Under the pieces are notes generated by a model. It was not told where the DNA came from and did no database searches. It saw nothing but the letters and a program-made list of their open reading frames with translations. Below are positions 47,087 through 57,606 of a stretch of DNA of 64,000 nt, piece after piece; position 1 is the stretch's first letter, and every line of letters starts with the position of its first letter. The stretch lies in NCBI RefSeq assembly GCF_000807775.2, contig NZ_CP047385.1, positions 4,092,001 through 4,156,000 on the forward strand, written 5' to 3'. Made by a program: the position numbers and the translations under genes. Source of the stretch: Pandoraea fibrosis. Lineage in GTDB: Bacteria; Pseudomonadota; Gammaproteobacteria; Burkholderiales; Burkholderiaceae.

Positions 47087-47883
47087 GAGCTTGCCCACGG
47101 CATCGGGAACGGCCACGCGGCCCAGTTGGGCTCGGGTACGGCGAAGCGCTCAGGATACCCCACGCGGGCCAGGTACAGGCCATCCGGCATGAACGTCGGG
47201 GCTGCCTGACGGCGGTCGAGACTCGCAAGCACCTCCGTCATCCAGCTTGCGGGCTGACGTCCCCGGCCGATGGCGACCAGACACCCCATGATGTTGCGCA
47301 CCATGTGATGCAGGAACGCGCTCGCCCGGAAGCGGAACACGAAGAAATGCCCCTGCTGCTCGATGTCGATGGCGTACAGATGCTTCACCGGCGTCTTCGC
47401 CTGGCATTCGGAGGAGCGGAACGCCGAAAAGTCGTGCTCGCCGACCAGCGCCTGACTCGCGACACGCATCGCGTCGAGGTCGAGCGGCGTGTGCAGCCAG
47501 CCGCAGCGGCCATCGAGCAATGGCGAGCGCACGGGATGCACGTAGAGGACATAGAAATAGGTGCGCTCGAATGCCGTAAAACGCGCATGAAAGTCGTCGG
47601 GCATCGCCTGCGCCCATTGCACGGCGACCGTCTTCGGCAGGAAGGCATTGACGCCGCGCACCCACGAGAACATCGCACGGTCCAGCTCGGTGTCGAAATG
47701 CACCACCTGACCGATGCCATGCACGCCGGTATCGGTACGCCCGGCAACCGTCGTGGGCAATGCTACGCCGCCGAATTCGCGCAACGCGGCCTCAAGCGTC
47801 TGTTGCACGGTGTTGCCGTGCGGCTGCGATTGCCAGCCGGAGAACGCCGTGCCGTCGTAATGGATGCCCAGTGCAATTCGCAT
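47083..47883 (-). CDS. truA: tRNA pseudouridine(38-40) synthase
   Basis: 266 residues ([20 protein letters not shown]). TruA makes pseudouridines 38-40 in tRNA anticodon arms. The catalytic Asp is in [38 protein letters not shown] is the second family block. The start codon immediately follows the U run of the fimV terminator and has no Shine-Dalgarno, which is unusual. The stop overlaps trpF. Confidence 0.95.
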   Translation of the reverse strand: MRIALGIHYDGTAFSGWQSQPHGNTVQQTLEAALREFGGVALPTTVAGRTDTGVHGIGQVVHFDTELDRAMFSWVRGVNAFLPKTVAVQWAQAMPDDFHARFTAFERTYFYVLYVHPVRSPLLDGRCGWLHTPLDLDAMRVASQALVGEHDFSAFRSSECQAKTPVKHLYAIDIEQQGHFFVFRFRASAFLHHMVRNIMGCLVAIGRGRQPASWMTEVLASLDRRQAAPTFMPDGLYLARVGYPERFAVPEPNWAAWPFPMPWASS

Positions 47884-47885
47884 AT

Positions 47886-47921
47886 GAAAAAGAAAAATGG
47901 GCGCCCAACCTGCGAGCGCCC
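47886..47921 (-). terminator. Terminator of fimV abutting the truA start
   Basis: A 6-bp GC stem (GGGCGC at 47899-47904 with GCGCCC at 47916-47921) is followed on the minus strand by ATTTTTCTTTTTC, directly before the truA ATG (47883). The stem is short but all GC, and the U-rich tail is long. Confidence 0.65.
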
Positions 47922-47966
47922 CAAACTACGGTCAATCAGTGGTGTGATCGGCGGCGTGCCGTGGCC

Positions 47967-50927
47967 TCACTTGCCAAGCTCGGCCAGCCGCGTGCGGGCG
48001 ACGGACTGCTGCGCAGCGTCCCCCCCGGCGATCACTTCTTCAAGCAGTTCGCGCGCGCCATCGTCGTCGCCGATGGTCTGGTACGCCGCGGCCAGTTCGA
48101 GTTTCGTGTGGAACTCGTCGGGCACGTCAGGCGTGGACGGTGCGGCGGCAGGCGTCGGCGCAACGATCTGCGGCGCTTGCGGTGCTGCCGGTTCCGCCGC
48201 GAAAGGCGTTTGCGGCGGCGTCGCCTCGAAGGTCTCGTGTTCGACCAACGCCTGCGCACCAATGTCTGAGGGCAGCGTCGGTGCGCTGACGAAGGGCGCA
48301 GGTGCGGCCGACGCCTCGTCGCCCTTCAGATCGAGGCTGAAGTCCGACAGATCGAACGACAGCGGCTTGAGCGACGGCGCTTCGTGTGCCGCGTCGGTAT
48401 AGCTGCGCGGCGCTTCCGGCGCACTGTGCGCCTGTTCCATCGCGGCGTCGAAATCGGCGTCGCTCAGCTCGGGATAGGGATCGTCCCCCGCGTCTTCCTC
48501 GCCGAAGGTCTGAGGGATCGAGCCGTCCTTTGGCTCCATCGTGAACTGCACCGAACCCAGCCCCTTGCTCAGGGACGGCAAGGCATCGCTCGAAATCGTC
48601 CCGACATGCGCCGGCTGCCCCGGAATCACCAGATCCAGATCGCCCAGCATGCCTGCCACGCCGCCGTCGGGCGTCGCTTGTGCGATCGGCGCGACAGCCG
48701 TCGGCTCGGATTGTCCTGTGTGCGTGGCGGCAACGCCACCGATGGCGGCCGCGGCACCCAGCGCCTCGAGCGACGACAAGGTGGCCGCCGCAGGATCGTC
48801 GTGAGCCGCAGGGTCTTCAACGACCTCGCCAGCCTCCCCGGCCTGCTCGGCAAACGCAGCGTCCCAATCGATTTCCGGCTCGCCGGCAGCTTCCGGCGCC
48901 GATTCCGGCACATGGGCCGCAGACGCATCAGCGAGCGGCTCGGCGCTTAAGGACGAGGCCTGCGCCGATTCGTCCTGACCGCCGGCGTGCGAGATCTCGG
49001 CAGACGCGTCGGCCAACGGCGGCGGCTCGACACCCCAATCTTCCGTCACACTGTCATCAGCCGCCGCGGCGGGTGGTTCGGTGGCATCGTCGACAGCGGA
49101 AGCGTCATCGTCCGAGGCCGCCCACGTATCGTCGGCCGTCGGATGCAGATGCTCATCGGCTTCCGCCTGATGCGCGGCATACAGCGCCGCAGCGCCTGCC
49201 GCACCTGCTGCTGCAACCGCGCCAGCCGTTGCCACACCGGACGTCGGCTCGGTGCCTTGCGGACCATCGTGCGGGGCGTCCTGGCCTACGTGAGCGTCAT
49301 GCCCATCGTCATACGGACCCGGCTGTCCCACTGGCGCCTCGGCGCGGCGGCGGCGCATCAGCCACCACAGACCGAGCAACACCACCACCACGCCCGCGCC
49401 CGGCAGTACGTAAGGATTCTGCGTGACGGCACGCCAATTCATGGCGGCATTCGGTGCCGATTTCGACGCAGCGGCCGGCGCGCTGGCCGCAGACGCCGCC
49501 GCCACCTCGCTGGCCGGCGCTGCCACGGCTGCCGTGGCATCCGATGCTGCTGCACCCGCCGATGCCGTCTCGGTGGCCGCTGCCTCCGACGCTGCGGCCG
49601 TGGTTGCCGAATCGGCCGCATCCTTCGCGTCGGCCGCGCCCTTGGCGCCATTTGATGCCGTCGCGGCAGCCGCCGCCACTTGTGTCGTGCGCTTACCGTC
49701 GGCGGATGTCGCCGTCTTGTCCTGTGCAGTCGCCCCGGAAGCGGCGGCGGCCTGCTCCTCCAGATTGGCGACCGCCTGATTCTTCATCGCCAACAGCTTC
49801 TGGAGATCTGCTACGTTCTTCTGCAACTCATTCACCCTGCCCTGAGCCTCGGCTTGCGCCTTGCCCTGAGCGATTTGCTCTTCCTCGCCGCCGCTGGTAC
49901 GACCGGCTGTGCCGCCCGTCCCACCCTTGCCGGGCCGCGACAGCTTCAATTCATCGCGCGTGGCGGGCGCGGCAGCTTCCGGTGCCTTGCCCGCTTCGAT
50001 CGCGCCCTGTGCACTGCGGCCACTGGCCGGTGCTGCCTGCTGCGCCGTCGATTCGGCCAGCCGCGCGCGATACGCATCAAACTGCTCCCGCGCGGAAGAC
50101 ACGAACTTGCGTGCCTGCGCAGGAGGAATACTTTGCACCTGCGCATCGGCCGGGCGTGTCAGTGTCGCCCCCTGACGCAAGCGGTTCGGATCGTTGCCGA
50201 TGAAAGCCGAGCGGTTCGCCTCGAACAGCGCGGTCATCATCTGTGCCAGCGTCGTACCGCCTTCGCCCCCCGTCAATTCACGGGCGATCGACGAAAGCGA
50301 GTCCCCACGGCCCACCGTGCGGGCGCCCTCGGCGTTCTCGGCGTGGGTCGCCGATGCATTTGCCGGCGGCGCAGACGCCGCAGGTGCCGGCGAAGGTGAA
50401 GCGGCATTGGCCGTCTCGCGCGCACTGTTGTTCGGCGCGGCCGCCGGCACGACGGCCTGCGGCTGTGCCGCGCTGGCTTCCGGGATGGCGGACAACGTGA
50501 GCGCGTTGGACTGCCGGCCAGTCCGCCATTCGACTACCAGCAACAGATCGAGGAACGAGGTACTGACCGGCTCGGCCGAATCGACGTGGACGAGGTACGT
50601 GCCGCTATACCCCGGCTCGCGCCCCCCTGTCGGCGTCACCGACACGGAGAGTTTCTCGAGCGTGGGGTCGTAGCGCAGACCGGCTTGCTTGAACGCGTCG
50701 CGCGGTGCGAGCTTCACCGACAGTCCGTCGGCTTCCGCCTGCGACACATTGCCCAGCACGATCACGGCGCGCAACGGCTGGCCCGGACCTGAGCGCACCT
50801 GCTGCGGGCCGAACTCTGCGGCACCGGCATTGAGGAGCCCGAGGCTCCACAAGACGGCCGCCGCCGCGCTCAGGCGAAACGAGTTACGGGTCGAGTTTGC
50901 GCGCTTGCCGATCGTGTATTTCCGCAC
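47967..50927 (-). CDS. fimV: FimV/TspA-type inner membrane protein
   Basis: 986 residues, a very long Ala/Asp/Glu/Ser/Pro-rich protein. Layout: N-terminal signal-like helix (RLSAAAAVLWSLGLLNAGAAEFG) and a FimV N-domain with PGQPLRAVIVLGNVSQAE; a LysM peptidoglycan-binding domain at about residues 200-270 (RTVGRGDSLSSIARELTGGEGG); a coiled segment (NELQKNVADLQKLLAMKNQAVANLEEQ is split across it); one membrane helix near 503-525 (LPGAGVVVVLLGLWWLMRRRR); an acidic disordered cytoplasmic part; and a C-terminal TPR-like FimV_C domain (KLELAAAYQTIGDDDGARE). FimV scaffolds polar type IV pilus and twitching functions. It is placed after asd, as in Pseudomonas and Burkholderia. Confidence 0.93.
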   Translation of the reverse strand: MRKYTIGKRANSTRNSFRLSAAAAVLWSLGLLNAGAAEFGPQQVRSGPGQPLRAVIVLGNVSQAEADGLSVKLAPRDAFKQAGLRYDPTLEKLSVSVTPTGGREPGYSGTYLVHVDSAEPVSTSFLDLLLVVEWRTGRQSNALTLSAIPEASAAQPQAVVPAAAPNNSARETANAASPSPAPAASAPPANASATHAENAEGARTVGRGDSLSSIARELTGGEGGTTLAQMMTALFEANRSAFIGNDPNRLRQGATLTRPADAQVQSIPPAQARKFVSSAREQFDAYRARLAESTAQQAAPASGRSAQGAIEAGKAPEAAAPATRDELKLSRPGKGGTGGTAGRTSGGEEEQIAQGKAQAEAQGRVNELQKNVADLQKLLAMKNQAVANLEEQAAAASGATAQDKTATSADGKRTTQVAAAAATASNGAKGAADAKDAADSATTAAASEAAATETASAGAAASDATAAVAAPASEVAAASAASAPAAASKSAPNAAMNWRAVTQNPYVLPGAGVVVVLLGLWWLMRRRRAEAPVGQPGPYDDGHDAHVGQDAPHDGPQGTEPTSGVATAGAVAAAGAAGAAALYAAHQAEADEHLHPTADDTWAASDDDASAVDDATEPPAAAADDSVTEDWGVEPPPLADASAEISHAGGQDESAQASSLSAEPLADASAAHVPESAPEAAGEPEIDWDAAFAEQAGEAGEVVEDPAAHDDPAAATLSSLEALGAAAAIGGVAATHTGQSEPTAVAPIAQATPDGGVAGMLGDLDLVIPGQPAHVGTISSDALPSLSKGLGSVQFTMEPKDGSIPQTFGEEDAGDDPYPELSDADFDAAMEQAHSAPEAPRSYTDAAHEAPSLKPLSFDLSDFSLDLKGDEASAAPAPFVSAPTLPSDIGAQALVEHETFEATPPQTPFAAEPAAPQAPQIVAPTPAAAPSTPDVPDEFHTKLELAAAYQTIGDDDGARELLEEVIAGGDAAQQSVARTRLAELGK

Positions 50928-51052
50928 TGTGTCTTTTAGGGCCTGTCAGTCGTTTGTCACTGGCCGCCCCGGCAAAATGGGGCGCCTCCCAAAGCGCGGA
51001 CGGCGGCCTCGCGGGCCGCCGTTCTTCACGCCTTACCGATGCGCTGCGACGC

Positions 51053-52183
51053 TCAAGCGTCGAGCAGGATGCGCAGCATGCGACGCAGCGGTTCGGCCGC
51101 GCCCCACAACAGTTGATCGCCCACCGTGAACGCCGACAGGTACTCCGGCCCCATCGACATCTTGCGCAAGCGACCCACCGGAATGCTCATCGTGCCGGTC
51201 ACGGCGGCAGGCGTCAAATCCTTCATCGACGCCTCACGCGTGTTCGGCACCACCTTCACCCAGTCATTGGCCTGGCCGATGATGTCGGTCAGTTCATCTA
51301 ACGGCACATCCTTCGTAAGCTTGATGGTCAGCGCCTGGCTGTGGCAGCGCATCGCGCCGATACGCACGCACAGACCGTCCACCGGAATGGCACGGGTGCC
51401 GGGGAAACCGTCGCCCAGCCCCAGAATCTTGTTGGTTTCGGCGCCGCCCTTCCACTCTTCCTTCGACTGACCGTTGCCCAGGTCCTTGTCGATCCAGGGA
51501 ATCAGGTTGCCGCCCAGCGGCACGCCGAATTGCTTGGTTTCGTCGGCGGTGAGCGCATGTTGCTTGGCGAGCACCTTACGGTCGATTTCGAGAATCGCCG
51601 CATGCGGATCGTCCAGCAGGGACTTGACTTCGGCGTTGATGCTGCCGAACTGCGTGAGCAACTCGCGCATATGCTGCGCGCCGCCGCCCGAGGCAGCCTG
51701 ATACGTCATCGACGTCAGCCAGTCGACCAGACCGTGCTGGAACAGACCGCCCAGGCCCATCAGCATGCAGCTCACGGTGCAATTGCCACCGATGAAGTTC
51801 TTGGTGCCCTTCGTCAGGGAATTCTTGATCACGTCGAGATTGACCGGATCGAGGACGATGATGGCGTCGTCCTTCATGCGCAGCGTCGAGGCCGCGTCGA
51901 TCCAATAGCCGTTCCAGCCCGCAGCGCGCAGCTTCGGGAAGATCTCGGTGGTGTAGTCACCGCCCTGGCAGGTAATGATGATGTCGCATTTTTTCAGCTC
52001 GTTGACATCATTGGCGTCTTTCAGCGAAGTCTCATTCTTCGCCATCGACGGGGCTTTGCCGCCCGCGTTGCTGGTGCTGAAAAACACCGGCTCGATCAAA
52101 GCAAAGTCGTTCTCCTGCTGCATGCGCTGCATCAGAACCGAACCGACCATGCCCCGCCAACCTACCAGACCTACGGTTTTCAT
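51053..52183 (-). CDS. asd: Aspartate-semialdehyde dehydrogenase
   Basis: 376 residues. Asd reduces aspartyl phosphate, made by LysC (9.0-10.3 kb), to aspartate semialdehyde for lysine, threonine and methionine. The NADP loop is [18 protein letters not shown], and the active-site Cys is in [20 protein letters not shown]. Further family segments are [16 protein letters not shown] and [17 protein letters not shown]. The length matches the Gram-negative form. Located between leuB and fimV on the same strand. Confidence 0.97.
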   Translation of the reverse strand: MKTVGLVGWRGMVGSVLMQRMQQENDFALIEPVFFSTSNAGGKAPSMAKNETSLKDANDVNELKKCDIIITCQGGDYTTEIFPKLRAAGWNGYWIDAASTLRMKDDAIIVLDPVNLDVIKNSLTKGTKNFIGGNCTVSCMLMGLGGLFQHGLVDWLTSMTYQAASGGGAQHMRELLTQFGSINAEVKSLLDDPHAAILEIDRKVLAKQHALTADETKQFGVPLGGNLIPWIDKDLGNGQSKEEWKGGAETNKILGLGDGFPGTRAIPVDGLCVRIGAMRCHSQALTIKLTKDVPLDELTDIIGQANDWVKVVPNTREASMKDLTPAAVTGTMSIPVGRLRKMSMGPEYLSAFTVGDQLLWGAAEPLRRMLRILLDA

Positions 52184-52243
52184 TTATCCACTCTCTTATC
52201 GTTGCAATTGCGCCGAGGGGCGTCTCACGACGCCCCGTCAACG

Positions 52244-53311
52244 TTATAGCGCGGCGACTACCGCCGCGCCCATGTCGCGCGTACCTACCTTGGTCGCGCC
52301 TTCCTGCCAGATGTCGGGCGTGCGCAACCCTTGCGCCAGCACCTTCTTCACTGCGTTCTCCACGCGGTCGGCCTGTTCGGCCCGGCCGAGCGTGTAACGC
52401 AGCATCATGGCAGCCGACAGGATCGTTGCCAACGGATTGGCCACGCCCTTGCCGGCGATATCGGGAGCCGAACCATGCGACGGTTCGTACAGCCCCTTGT
52501 TGTTGGCATCGAGCGACGCCGACGGCAGCATGCCGATCGACCCCGTCAGCATGGCTGCCTCATCCGAGAGAATATCGCCGAACATGTTGCCAGTCACCAC
52601 TACGTCGAAGTTCTTCGGCGCCTTGACCAGTTGCATCGCGGCGTTATCGACATACATGTGCGACAGTTCGACCTCCGGATACTGCTTCGCGACCTCGATC
52701 ATCGTGTCGCGCCACAGTTGCGACGTCTCGAGCACGTTGGCCTTGTCGACCGAGCACAAACGCTTGTCGCGCTTGGCCGCCGCCTGAAACGCAACGTGCG
52801 CGATACGCTCCACTTCGGGCACGCTATAGCGCATGGTATCAAAACCTTCGCGCGCCCCCTCGAAAGCGCCATCCGGCGACTGACGGAAACCCTTCGGCTG
52901 GCCGAAGTAGATGTCGCCGTTCAGTTCGCGAATGATCAGAATGTCCAACCCTGCCACGATTTCCGGCTTCAGGCTCGACGCGTCGGCCAGCTCCTTGTAA
53001 AGGATGGCCGGACGGAAGTTGGCGAACAGCTGGAGATGCTTGCGCAGCCCCAGAATCGCCTGTTCGGGACGCAGTGCGCGCTCCAGCGAATCGTACTTCC
53101 AGTCGCCCACGGCGCCGAACAGAATAGCGTCAGCGTCTTTCGCGAGCTTCAGCGTGGCTTCCGGCAGCGGATGACCCGACGCCTCGTAGCCGGCGCCACC
53201 GACGGGCGCCTCTTCCAACTCGAACTTCTCGCCAAGTGCATTCAGCACATTGACGGCTTCCGCCACGATTTCCGGACCAATGCCGTCACCCGGCAACACA
53301 GCGATTTTCAT
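52244..53311 (-). CDS. leuB: 3-isopropylmalate dehydrogenase
   Basis: 355 residues from ATG 53311 ([20 protein letters not shown]). LeuB oxidatively decarboxylates 3-isopropylmalate in leucine synthesis. Typical segments: [16 protein letters not shown] [15 protein letters not shown], the metal site [18 protein letters not shown], and [22 protein letters not shown] with [14 protein letters not shown]. Follows leuD by 35 bases; asd follows. Confidence 0.97.
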   Translation of the reverse strand: MKIAVLPGDGIGPEIVAEAVNVLNALGEKFELEEAPVGGAGYEASGHPLPEATLKLAKDADAILFGAVGDWKYDSLERALRPEQAILGLRKHLQLFANFRPAILYKELADASSLKPEIVAGLDILIIRELNGDIYFGQPKGFRQSPDGAFEGAREGFDTMRYSVPEVERIAHVAFQAAAKRDKRLCSVDKANVLETSQLWRDTMIEVAKQYPEVELSHMYVDNAAMQLVKAPKNFDVVVTGNMFGDILSDEAAMLTGSIGMLPSASLDANNKGLYEPSHGSAPDIAGKGVANPLATILSAAMMLRYTLGRAEQADRVENAVKKVLAQGLRTPDIWQEGATKVGTRDMGAAVVAAL

Positions 53312-53346
53312 GCAATCTCCTTGGATGTGCCTTGTGCGCGCGGGAC

Positions 53347-53997
53347 TCAGCCCGGCAAACGCGTTGCCAGCCACGGCTGTTTCGTGAGCCGCTCGGCCTC
53401 GTAGGCGCGAATCTTGTCAGCGTGACGCAGCGTCAGGCCAATGTCGTCGAAACCGTTCAACATGCAGTACTTGCGGAACGGTGCGATGTCGAATTCGTAG
53501 CCGCGGCCATCGGACGTCAACACTACCTGCTTGTCCAGATCGATCGTCAACTGGTAGCCGTTGAACGCGGCCGTTTCGTTGAACAGATGATCGACCTGCG
53601 ACTCGGACAACGCGATCGGCAGCAGCCCGTTCTTGTAGCAGTTGTTGAAGAAGATGTCGGCAAAGCTCGGCGCAATCACGGCGCGGAAGCCGTATTGCTG
53701 CAAGGCCCAGGGCGCATGCTCACGCGAGCTGCCGCAGCCGAAGTTCTTGCGGGCAAGCAGAATCGTCGCACCTTGATAGCGCGGCTGGTTCAGCACGAAG
53801 TTCGGGTTGAGCGGACGCGCGCTGCAATCCTGCCCCGGCTGACCGACGTCGAGATAACGCCACTCGTCGAACAGGTTCGGACCGAAGCCCGTGCGCTTGA
53901 TCGACTTCAGGAATTGCTTGGGGATGATCGCGTCGGTATCGACGTTTTCGCGATCCAGCGGTGCCACCAACCCCGTATGGACGGTAAATTTTTCCAT
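53347..53997 (-). CDS. leuD: 3-isopropylmalate dehydratase small subunit
   Basis: 216 residues from ATG 53997 ([24 protein letters not shown]). The small subunit of isopropylmalate isomerase; it pairs with LeuC. Family markers are [32 protein letters not shown] and [19 protein letters not shown]. The gene is separated from leuC by a small lipoprotein gene, an arrangement often seen in Burkholderiaceae. Confidence 0.96.
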   Translation of the reverse strand: MEKFTVHTGLVAPLDRENVDTDAIIPKQFLKSIKRTGFGPNLFDEWRYLDVGQPGQDCSARPLNPNFVLNQPRYQGATILLARKNFGCGSSREHAPWALQQYGFRAVIAPSFADIFFNNCYKNGLLPIALSESQVDHLFNETAAFNGYQLTIDLDKQVVLTSDGRGYEFDIAPFRKYCMLNGFDDIGLTLRHADKIRAYEAERLTKQPWLATRLPG

Positions 53998-54117
53998 CAC
54001 GAACCACCTGATCAAAACAGTTCGGTCACGTCCGCCCCGGAACGCCGGGGCCGTCGAAACCGGAAATTTCGTAGGTGCGTGCGCAGGGCAATGGCCCCGG
54101 CGACACGCACCGTCGCA

Positions 54118-54246
54118 TCACTTCTTCGCGGCGTTCTCGAGGGCCGAACCCGCGGCTTGAGTATCCTTGCCCAGGCCCGCCATCGTGTTGCAACCCGCCA
54201 CACCCAGCACCAGCACCGCACCGATCAGCATCCACAGTTTCTTCAT
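54118..54246 (-). CDS. Entericidin A/B-like small lipoprotein (42 aa)
   Basis: A 42-residue frame from ATG 54246 to TGA at 54118. It has a lipoprotein signal (MKKLWMLIGAVLVLGVAGC) with a lipobox VAGC and Cys19 as lipid site, followed by NTMAGLGKDTQAAGSALENA, the typical entericidin sequence with N-T-x-x-G-x-G-x-D and a C-terminal lysine pair. In E. coli the entericidins form an antidote/toxin-like pair linked to stationary-phase lysis; single copies in other bacteria have unknown function. It sits between leuC and leuD on the same strand, with GAGAAA before its ATG. Confidence 0.88.
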   Translation of the reverse strand: MKKLWMLIGAVLVLGVAGCNTMAGLGKDTQAAGSALENAAKK

Positions 54247-54301
54247 GGTTTTTTCTCTGTCAAAAACGATGTCAAACGACGGTTAAACCGATGCCAAGGC
54301 G

Positions 54302-55711
54302 TCAGACGAGGCGTCGCACGTCGACGAAATGACCCTCGATGGCCGCCGCTGCGGCCATTGCGGGGCTCACGAGATGGGTACGCCCACCCGCGCCCTGACG
54401 GCCCTCGAAATTGCGGTTCGAGGTCGACGCGCAACGCTCGCCCGGCTCCAGACGGTCGGCATTCATCGCCAGACACATCGAGCAGCCCGGCTCGCGCCAT
54501 TCGAAGCCTGCGGCCTTGAAGACCTGATCCAGCCCTTCCTGCTCGGCCTGATGCTTCACGAGACCCGACCCCGGCACCACCATCGCCAGACGCACGTTCG
54601 ACGCTACGCGACGGCCGAGCTTCTTCACGACATAGGCGGCCGCACGAATGTCTTCGATGCGCGAGTTGGTGCACGAGCCGATGAACACCTTGTCGACGTT
54701 GATGCTCGCCATCGGGGTATCCGGCGTGAGCGCCATGTATTCGAGCGCACGCTCCATCGCGCTGCGCTTGACCGGGTCCTTCTCCTTCTCCGGGTCCGGC
54801 ACGCGATCTTCGATGCTCACGACCATCTCCGGCGACGTCCCCCAGCTCACCTGCGGACGCAGCGTATTCGCGTCGATTTCGACCACATGATCGAACTGCG
54901 CCCCCGGATCGGTGTGGAACGTGCGCCAGTAGGCCTCGGCCTGCTGGAATTCCACACCCGTAGGCGCAAACGGACGCCCCTTCACGTAGTTGATCGTCGT
55001 GTCGTCCACGCCGACCAGCCCCGCGCGCGCACCGGCTTCGATCGCCATGTTGCACACGGTCATGCGGCCTTCCATCGTGAGCGAGCGGATGGCCGAACCG
55101 GCGAATTCGATCGTGTAGCCGGTGCCGCCTGCCGTGCCGATGCGGCCAATCACGGCCAGCACGATGTCCTTGGCGGAACAGCCACGCGGCAGCGTGCCCT
55201 CGACCTTCACGAGCATGTTCTTGCTCTTCTTCATGAGCAGCGTCTGGGTGGCGAGCGTGTGCTCGACTTCCGACGTGCCGATGCCGAATGCCAACGCGCC
55301 GAACGCGCCATGCGTGGAGGTGTGCGAGTCACCGCAGACAACCGTCATGCCCGGCAACGTGGCGCCCTGCTCCGGGCCGATCACGTGCACGATGCCCTGA
55401 CGGAGATCGTTCATTTTGAATTGGGTGATGCCGTAGCTGTCGCAGTTGGCGTCGAGGGTGTCGACCTGCAAGCGCGAAATCGGATCGGCAATGCCTTGCG
55501 TGCGATCGGTCGTCGGCACGTTGTGGTCCGACACCGCGAGGTTGGCAGAAAGACGCCAGACCGGACGCTGCGCGAGTTTTAGCCCCTCAAACGCCTGCGG
55601 ACTGGTCACCTCGTGCAACAGGTGACGGTCGATGTAGAGCAGCGTAGTGCCATCGTCCTCGGTATGCACGACATGTGCATCCCACAATTTGTCATACAGC
55701 GTCTTGGCCAT
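54302..55711 (-). CDS. leuC: 3-isopropylmalate dehydratase large subunit
   Basis: 469 residues. An aconitase-family enzyme that with LeuD isomerises 2- to 3-isopropylmalate through a 4Fe-4S cluster. Cluster Cys residues are in [14 protein letters not shown] and in [11 protein letters not shown]. Other markers: [21 protein letters not shown] and [23 protein letters not shown] (split across a known conserved block). Upstream (about 280 bases) holds its promoter region and a hairpin cluster related to gltA. Confidence 0.97.
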   Translation of the reverse strand: MAKTLYDKLWDAHVVHTEDDGTTLLYIDRHLLHEVTSPQAFEGLKLAQRPVWRLSANLAVSDHNVPTTDRTQGIADPISRLQVDTLDANCDSYGITQFKMNDLRQGIVHVIGPEQGATLPGMTVVCGDSHTSTHGAFGALAFGIGTSEVEHTLATQTLLMKKSKNMLVKVEGTLPRGCSAKDIVLAVIGRIGTAGGTGYTIEFAGSAIRSLTMEGRMTVCNMAIEAGARAGLVGVDDTTINYVKGRPFAPTGVEFQQAEAYWRTFHTDPGAQFDHVVEIDANTLRPQVSWGTSPEMVVSIEDRVPDPEKEKDPVKRSAMERALEYMALTPDTPMASINVDKVFIGSCTNSRIEDIRAAAYVVKKLGRRVASNVRLAMVVPGSGLVKHQAEQEGLDQVFKAAGFEWREPGCSMCLAMNADRLEPGERCASTSNRNFEGRQGAGGRTHLVSPAMAAAAAIEGHFVDVRRLV

Positions 55712-55860
55712 GATAAAAACGCGGGGCTAAATATCGTTCTGGGAACAAATATCGTTCTGTGAACTTTTGATTATGCCATAGCGCTTTCGCGCCGGCGGAA
55801 TACGAAATCCCCGGGAAACCGGGCGGTAAACGCACGATCAACCGGGGATTTGTGCGAATC

Positions 55861-55976
55861 ACGGCAGCTTGTGCCGTGAGTTCGAATATAGCGCAACGAG
55901 GGCTCGTTGCGGGCCGCACCGCCTTGCCGTTTCGGCAAGGTTACGGTGCCGGCACGGCAAGCGGGGGCCGTGCCGG
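55861..55976. repeat. Cluster of four hairpins downstream of gltA
   Basis: Within 116 bases there are four perfect inverted repeats: ACGGCA/TGCCGT (55861-55877), GCAACGA/TCGTTGC (55893-55910), CCTTGCCG/CGGCAAGG (55922-55940) with an outer GCACCG/CGGTGC stem (55916-55949), and CCGGCACGG/CCGTGCCGG (55949-55976). None has a T run. They lie just after the gltA stop at 55993 and could protect the transcript 3' end or stop transcription with Rho. Confidence 0.6.
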
Positions 55977-55992
55977 ACGCCTCTCGCCAAGC

Positions 55993-57294
55993 TTAGCGCT
56001 TGGCGACGGGCGCGACGTCGCGCGGCGTGTGGCCGATGAACAACTGACGCGGACGGCCGATCTTCTGATCCGGCTCGCCGATCATTTCGTTCCACTGCGC
56101 GATCCAGCCCACGGTACGTGCCAGTGCGAAGATGCAGGTGAACATCGACGTCGGGATGCCCAGTGCACGCTGCACGATACCCGAGTAGAAGTCGACGTTC
56201 GGGTACAGCTTGCGCGACACGAAGTATTCGTCTTCCAGCGCGATCTTTTCGAGCTGCATGGCCAGCTTGAACAGCGGGTCGTCGTGCAGGCCGAGTTCGT
56301 TGAGCACTTCGTAGCACGTCTCGCGCATCAGCTTGGCGCGCGGGTCGTAGTTCTTGTACACGCGGTGACCGAAGCCCATGAGCTTCACGCCCGAGTTCTT
56401 GTCCTTCACCTGCTTGATGAATTCCGGAATGTTGTCCGGCGAACCGATCTGCTCGAGCATGTTCAGCGCGGCTTCGTTCGCACCACCGTGTGCCGGGCCC
56501 CACAGACATGCGATACCGGCAGCGATACAGGCGAACGGGTTCGCACCCGACGAACCGGCCAGACGAACGGTCGACGTCGAAGCGTTCTGCTCGTGATCGG
56601 CGTGCAGGATCAGGATACGGTCGAGCGCGCGCACCAGCACGTCGTTGACTTCGTACTCCTCGCACGGGTTGGCGAACATCATGCGCATGAAGTTCGCGCT
56701 GTACGACAGGTCGTTACGCGGGTACACGAACGGCTGGCCGATGCTGTACTTGTACGCCATGGCGACGAGCGTCGGCAGCTTGGCGATCAGGCGAATGGCC
56801 GAGACTTCGCGGTGCGTCGGATTGTTGATATCCAGCGAGTCGTGATAGAACGCCGACAGCGCGCCGACCGAACCGGTCAACACGGCCATCGGGTGAGCAT
56901 CGCGACGGAAACCACGGAAGAAGAAGTTCATCTGCTCGTGCACCATCGTGTGACGGGTCACGGTCTTGACGAACTCGTCCTTCTGCTGTGCGTTGGGCAG
57001 TTCGCCCTTGAGCAACAGATACGAGGTTTCGAGGAAGTCGCAGTTGGTGGCCAACTGCTCGATCGGGTAACCGCGGTACAGCAGTTCGCCCTTGTCGCCA
57101 TCGATGTAGGTGATGGCGGAATTGCACGACGCCGTCGACATGAAGCCCGGGTCATACGTAAACTTGCCGGTCTGGCCGTACAGCTTGCGGATGTCGATTA
57201 CATCCGGGCCCATCGTTCCCTGATAGATCGGCAGTTCGACGCTGGGCGAACCGTCAGAGAAAGATAGGGTGGCTTTAACATCAGACGGAGTCAT
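55993..57294 (-). CDS. gltA: Citrate synthase
   Basis: 433 residues. GltA condenses oxaloacetate and acetyl-CoA to citrate. Catalytic residues are visible: His in [16 protein letters not shown], His in [15 protein letters not shown], and Asp in [15 protein letters not shown], with [14 protein letters not shown] in the active site. The length fits the hexameric NADH-sensitive Gram-negative type. It is the last gene after sdhE on the same strand, 29 bases later, and is followed by a hairpin cluster. Confidence 0.98.
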   Translation of the reverse strand: MTPSDVKATLSFSDGSPSVELPIYQGTMGPDVIDIRKLYGQTGKFTYDPGFMSTASCNSAITYIDGDKGELLYRGYPIEQLATNCDFLETSYLLLKGELPNAQQKDEFVKTVTRHTMVHEQMNFFFRGFRRDAHPMAVLTGSVGALSAFYHDSLDINNPTHREVSAIRLIAKLPTLVAMAYKYSIGQPFVYPRNDLSYSANFMRMMFANPCEEYEVNDVLVRALDRILILHADHEQNASTSTVRLAGSSGANPFACIAAGIACLWGPAHGGANEAALNMLEQIGSPDNIPEFIKQVKDKNSGVKLMGFGHRVYKNYDPRAKLMRETCYEVLNELGLHDDPLFKLAMQLEKIALEDEYFVSRKLYPNVDFYSGIVQRALGIPTSMFTCIFALARTVGWIAQWNEMIGEPDQKIGRPRQLFIGHTPRDVAPVAKR

Positions 57295-57323
57295 ATCGCT
57301 TCCTCAAAAAAATACTTAAACCC

Positions 57324-57596
57324 CTACACGGCACGCAAAAGCGCCAGCAGGCGCTGCACGTCCGGCCCGTCCAGATCCGCCTCGGGCTCTTTACGCGCTA
57401 GCAGCAGATCCATCAAATCGTTGTCGCTCAAATCGAGCAGCTTTGTGAGGGCGCCCACATCCTCGTCAGTCATCGACGCTTCGTACTTGGCGAAGAATCG
57501 TTCGAGGATGAGATCGTTTTCCAGCAAACCGCGGCGTGCCCGCCAACGAAGGCGGGCACGTTTGACCGGATCGGACTGGTGATTGGTATCCGGCAT
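57324..57596 (-). CDS. sdhE: FAD assembly factor SdhE
   Basis: 90 residues of the SdhE/YgfY family, a small helical protein that helps attach FAD covalently to SdhA. The characteristic RGxxE motif appears as RARRGLLENDLILERFF. It starts 10 bases after sdhB and precedes gltA, so it is co-transcribed with its client. Confidence 0.95.
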   Translation of the reverse strand: MPDTNHQSDPVKRARLRWRARRGLLENDLILERFFAKYEASMTDEDVGALTKLLDLSDNDLMDLLLARKEPEADLDGPDVQRLLALLRAV

Positions 57597-57606
57597 GATC
57601 GCTTGG

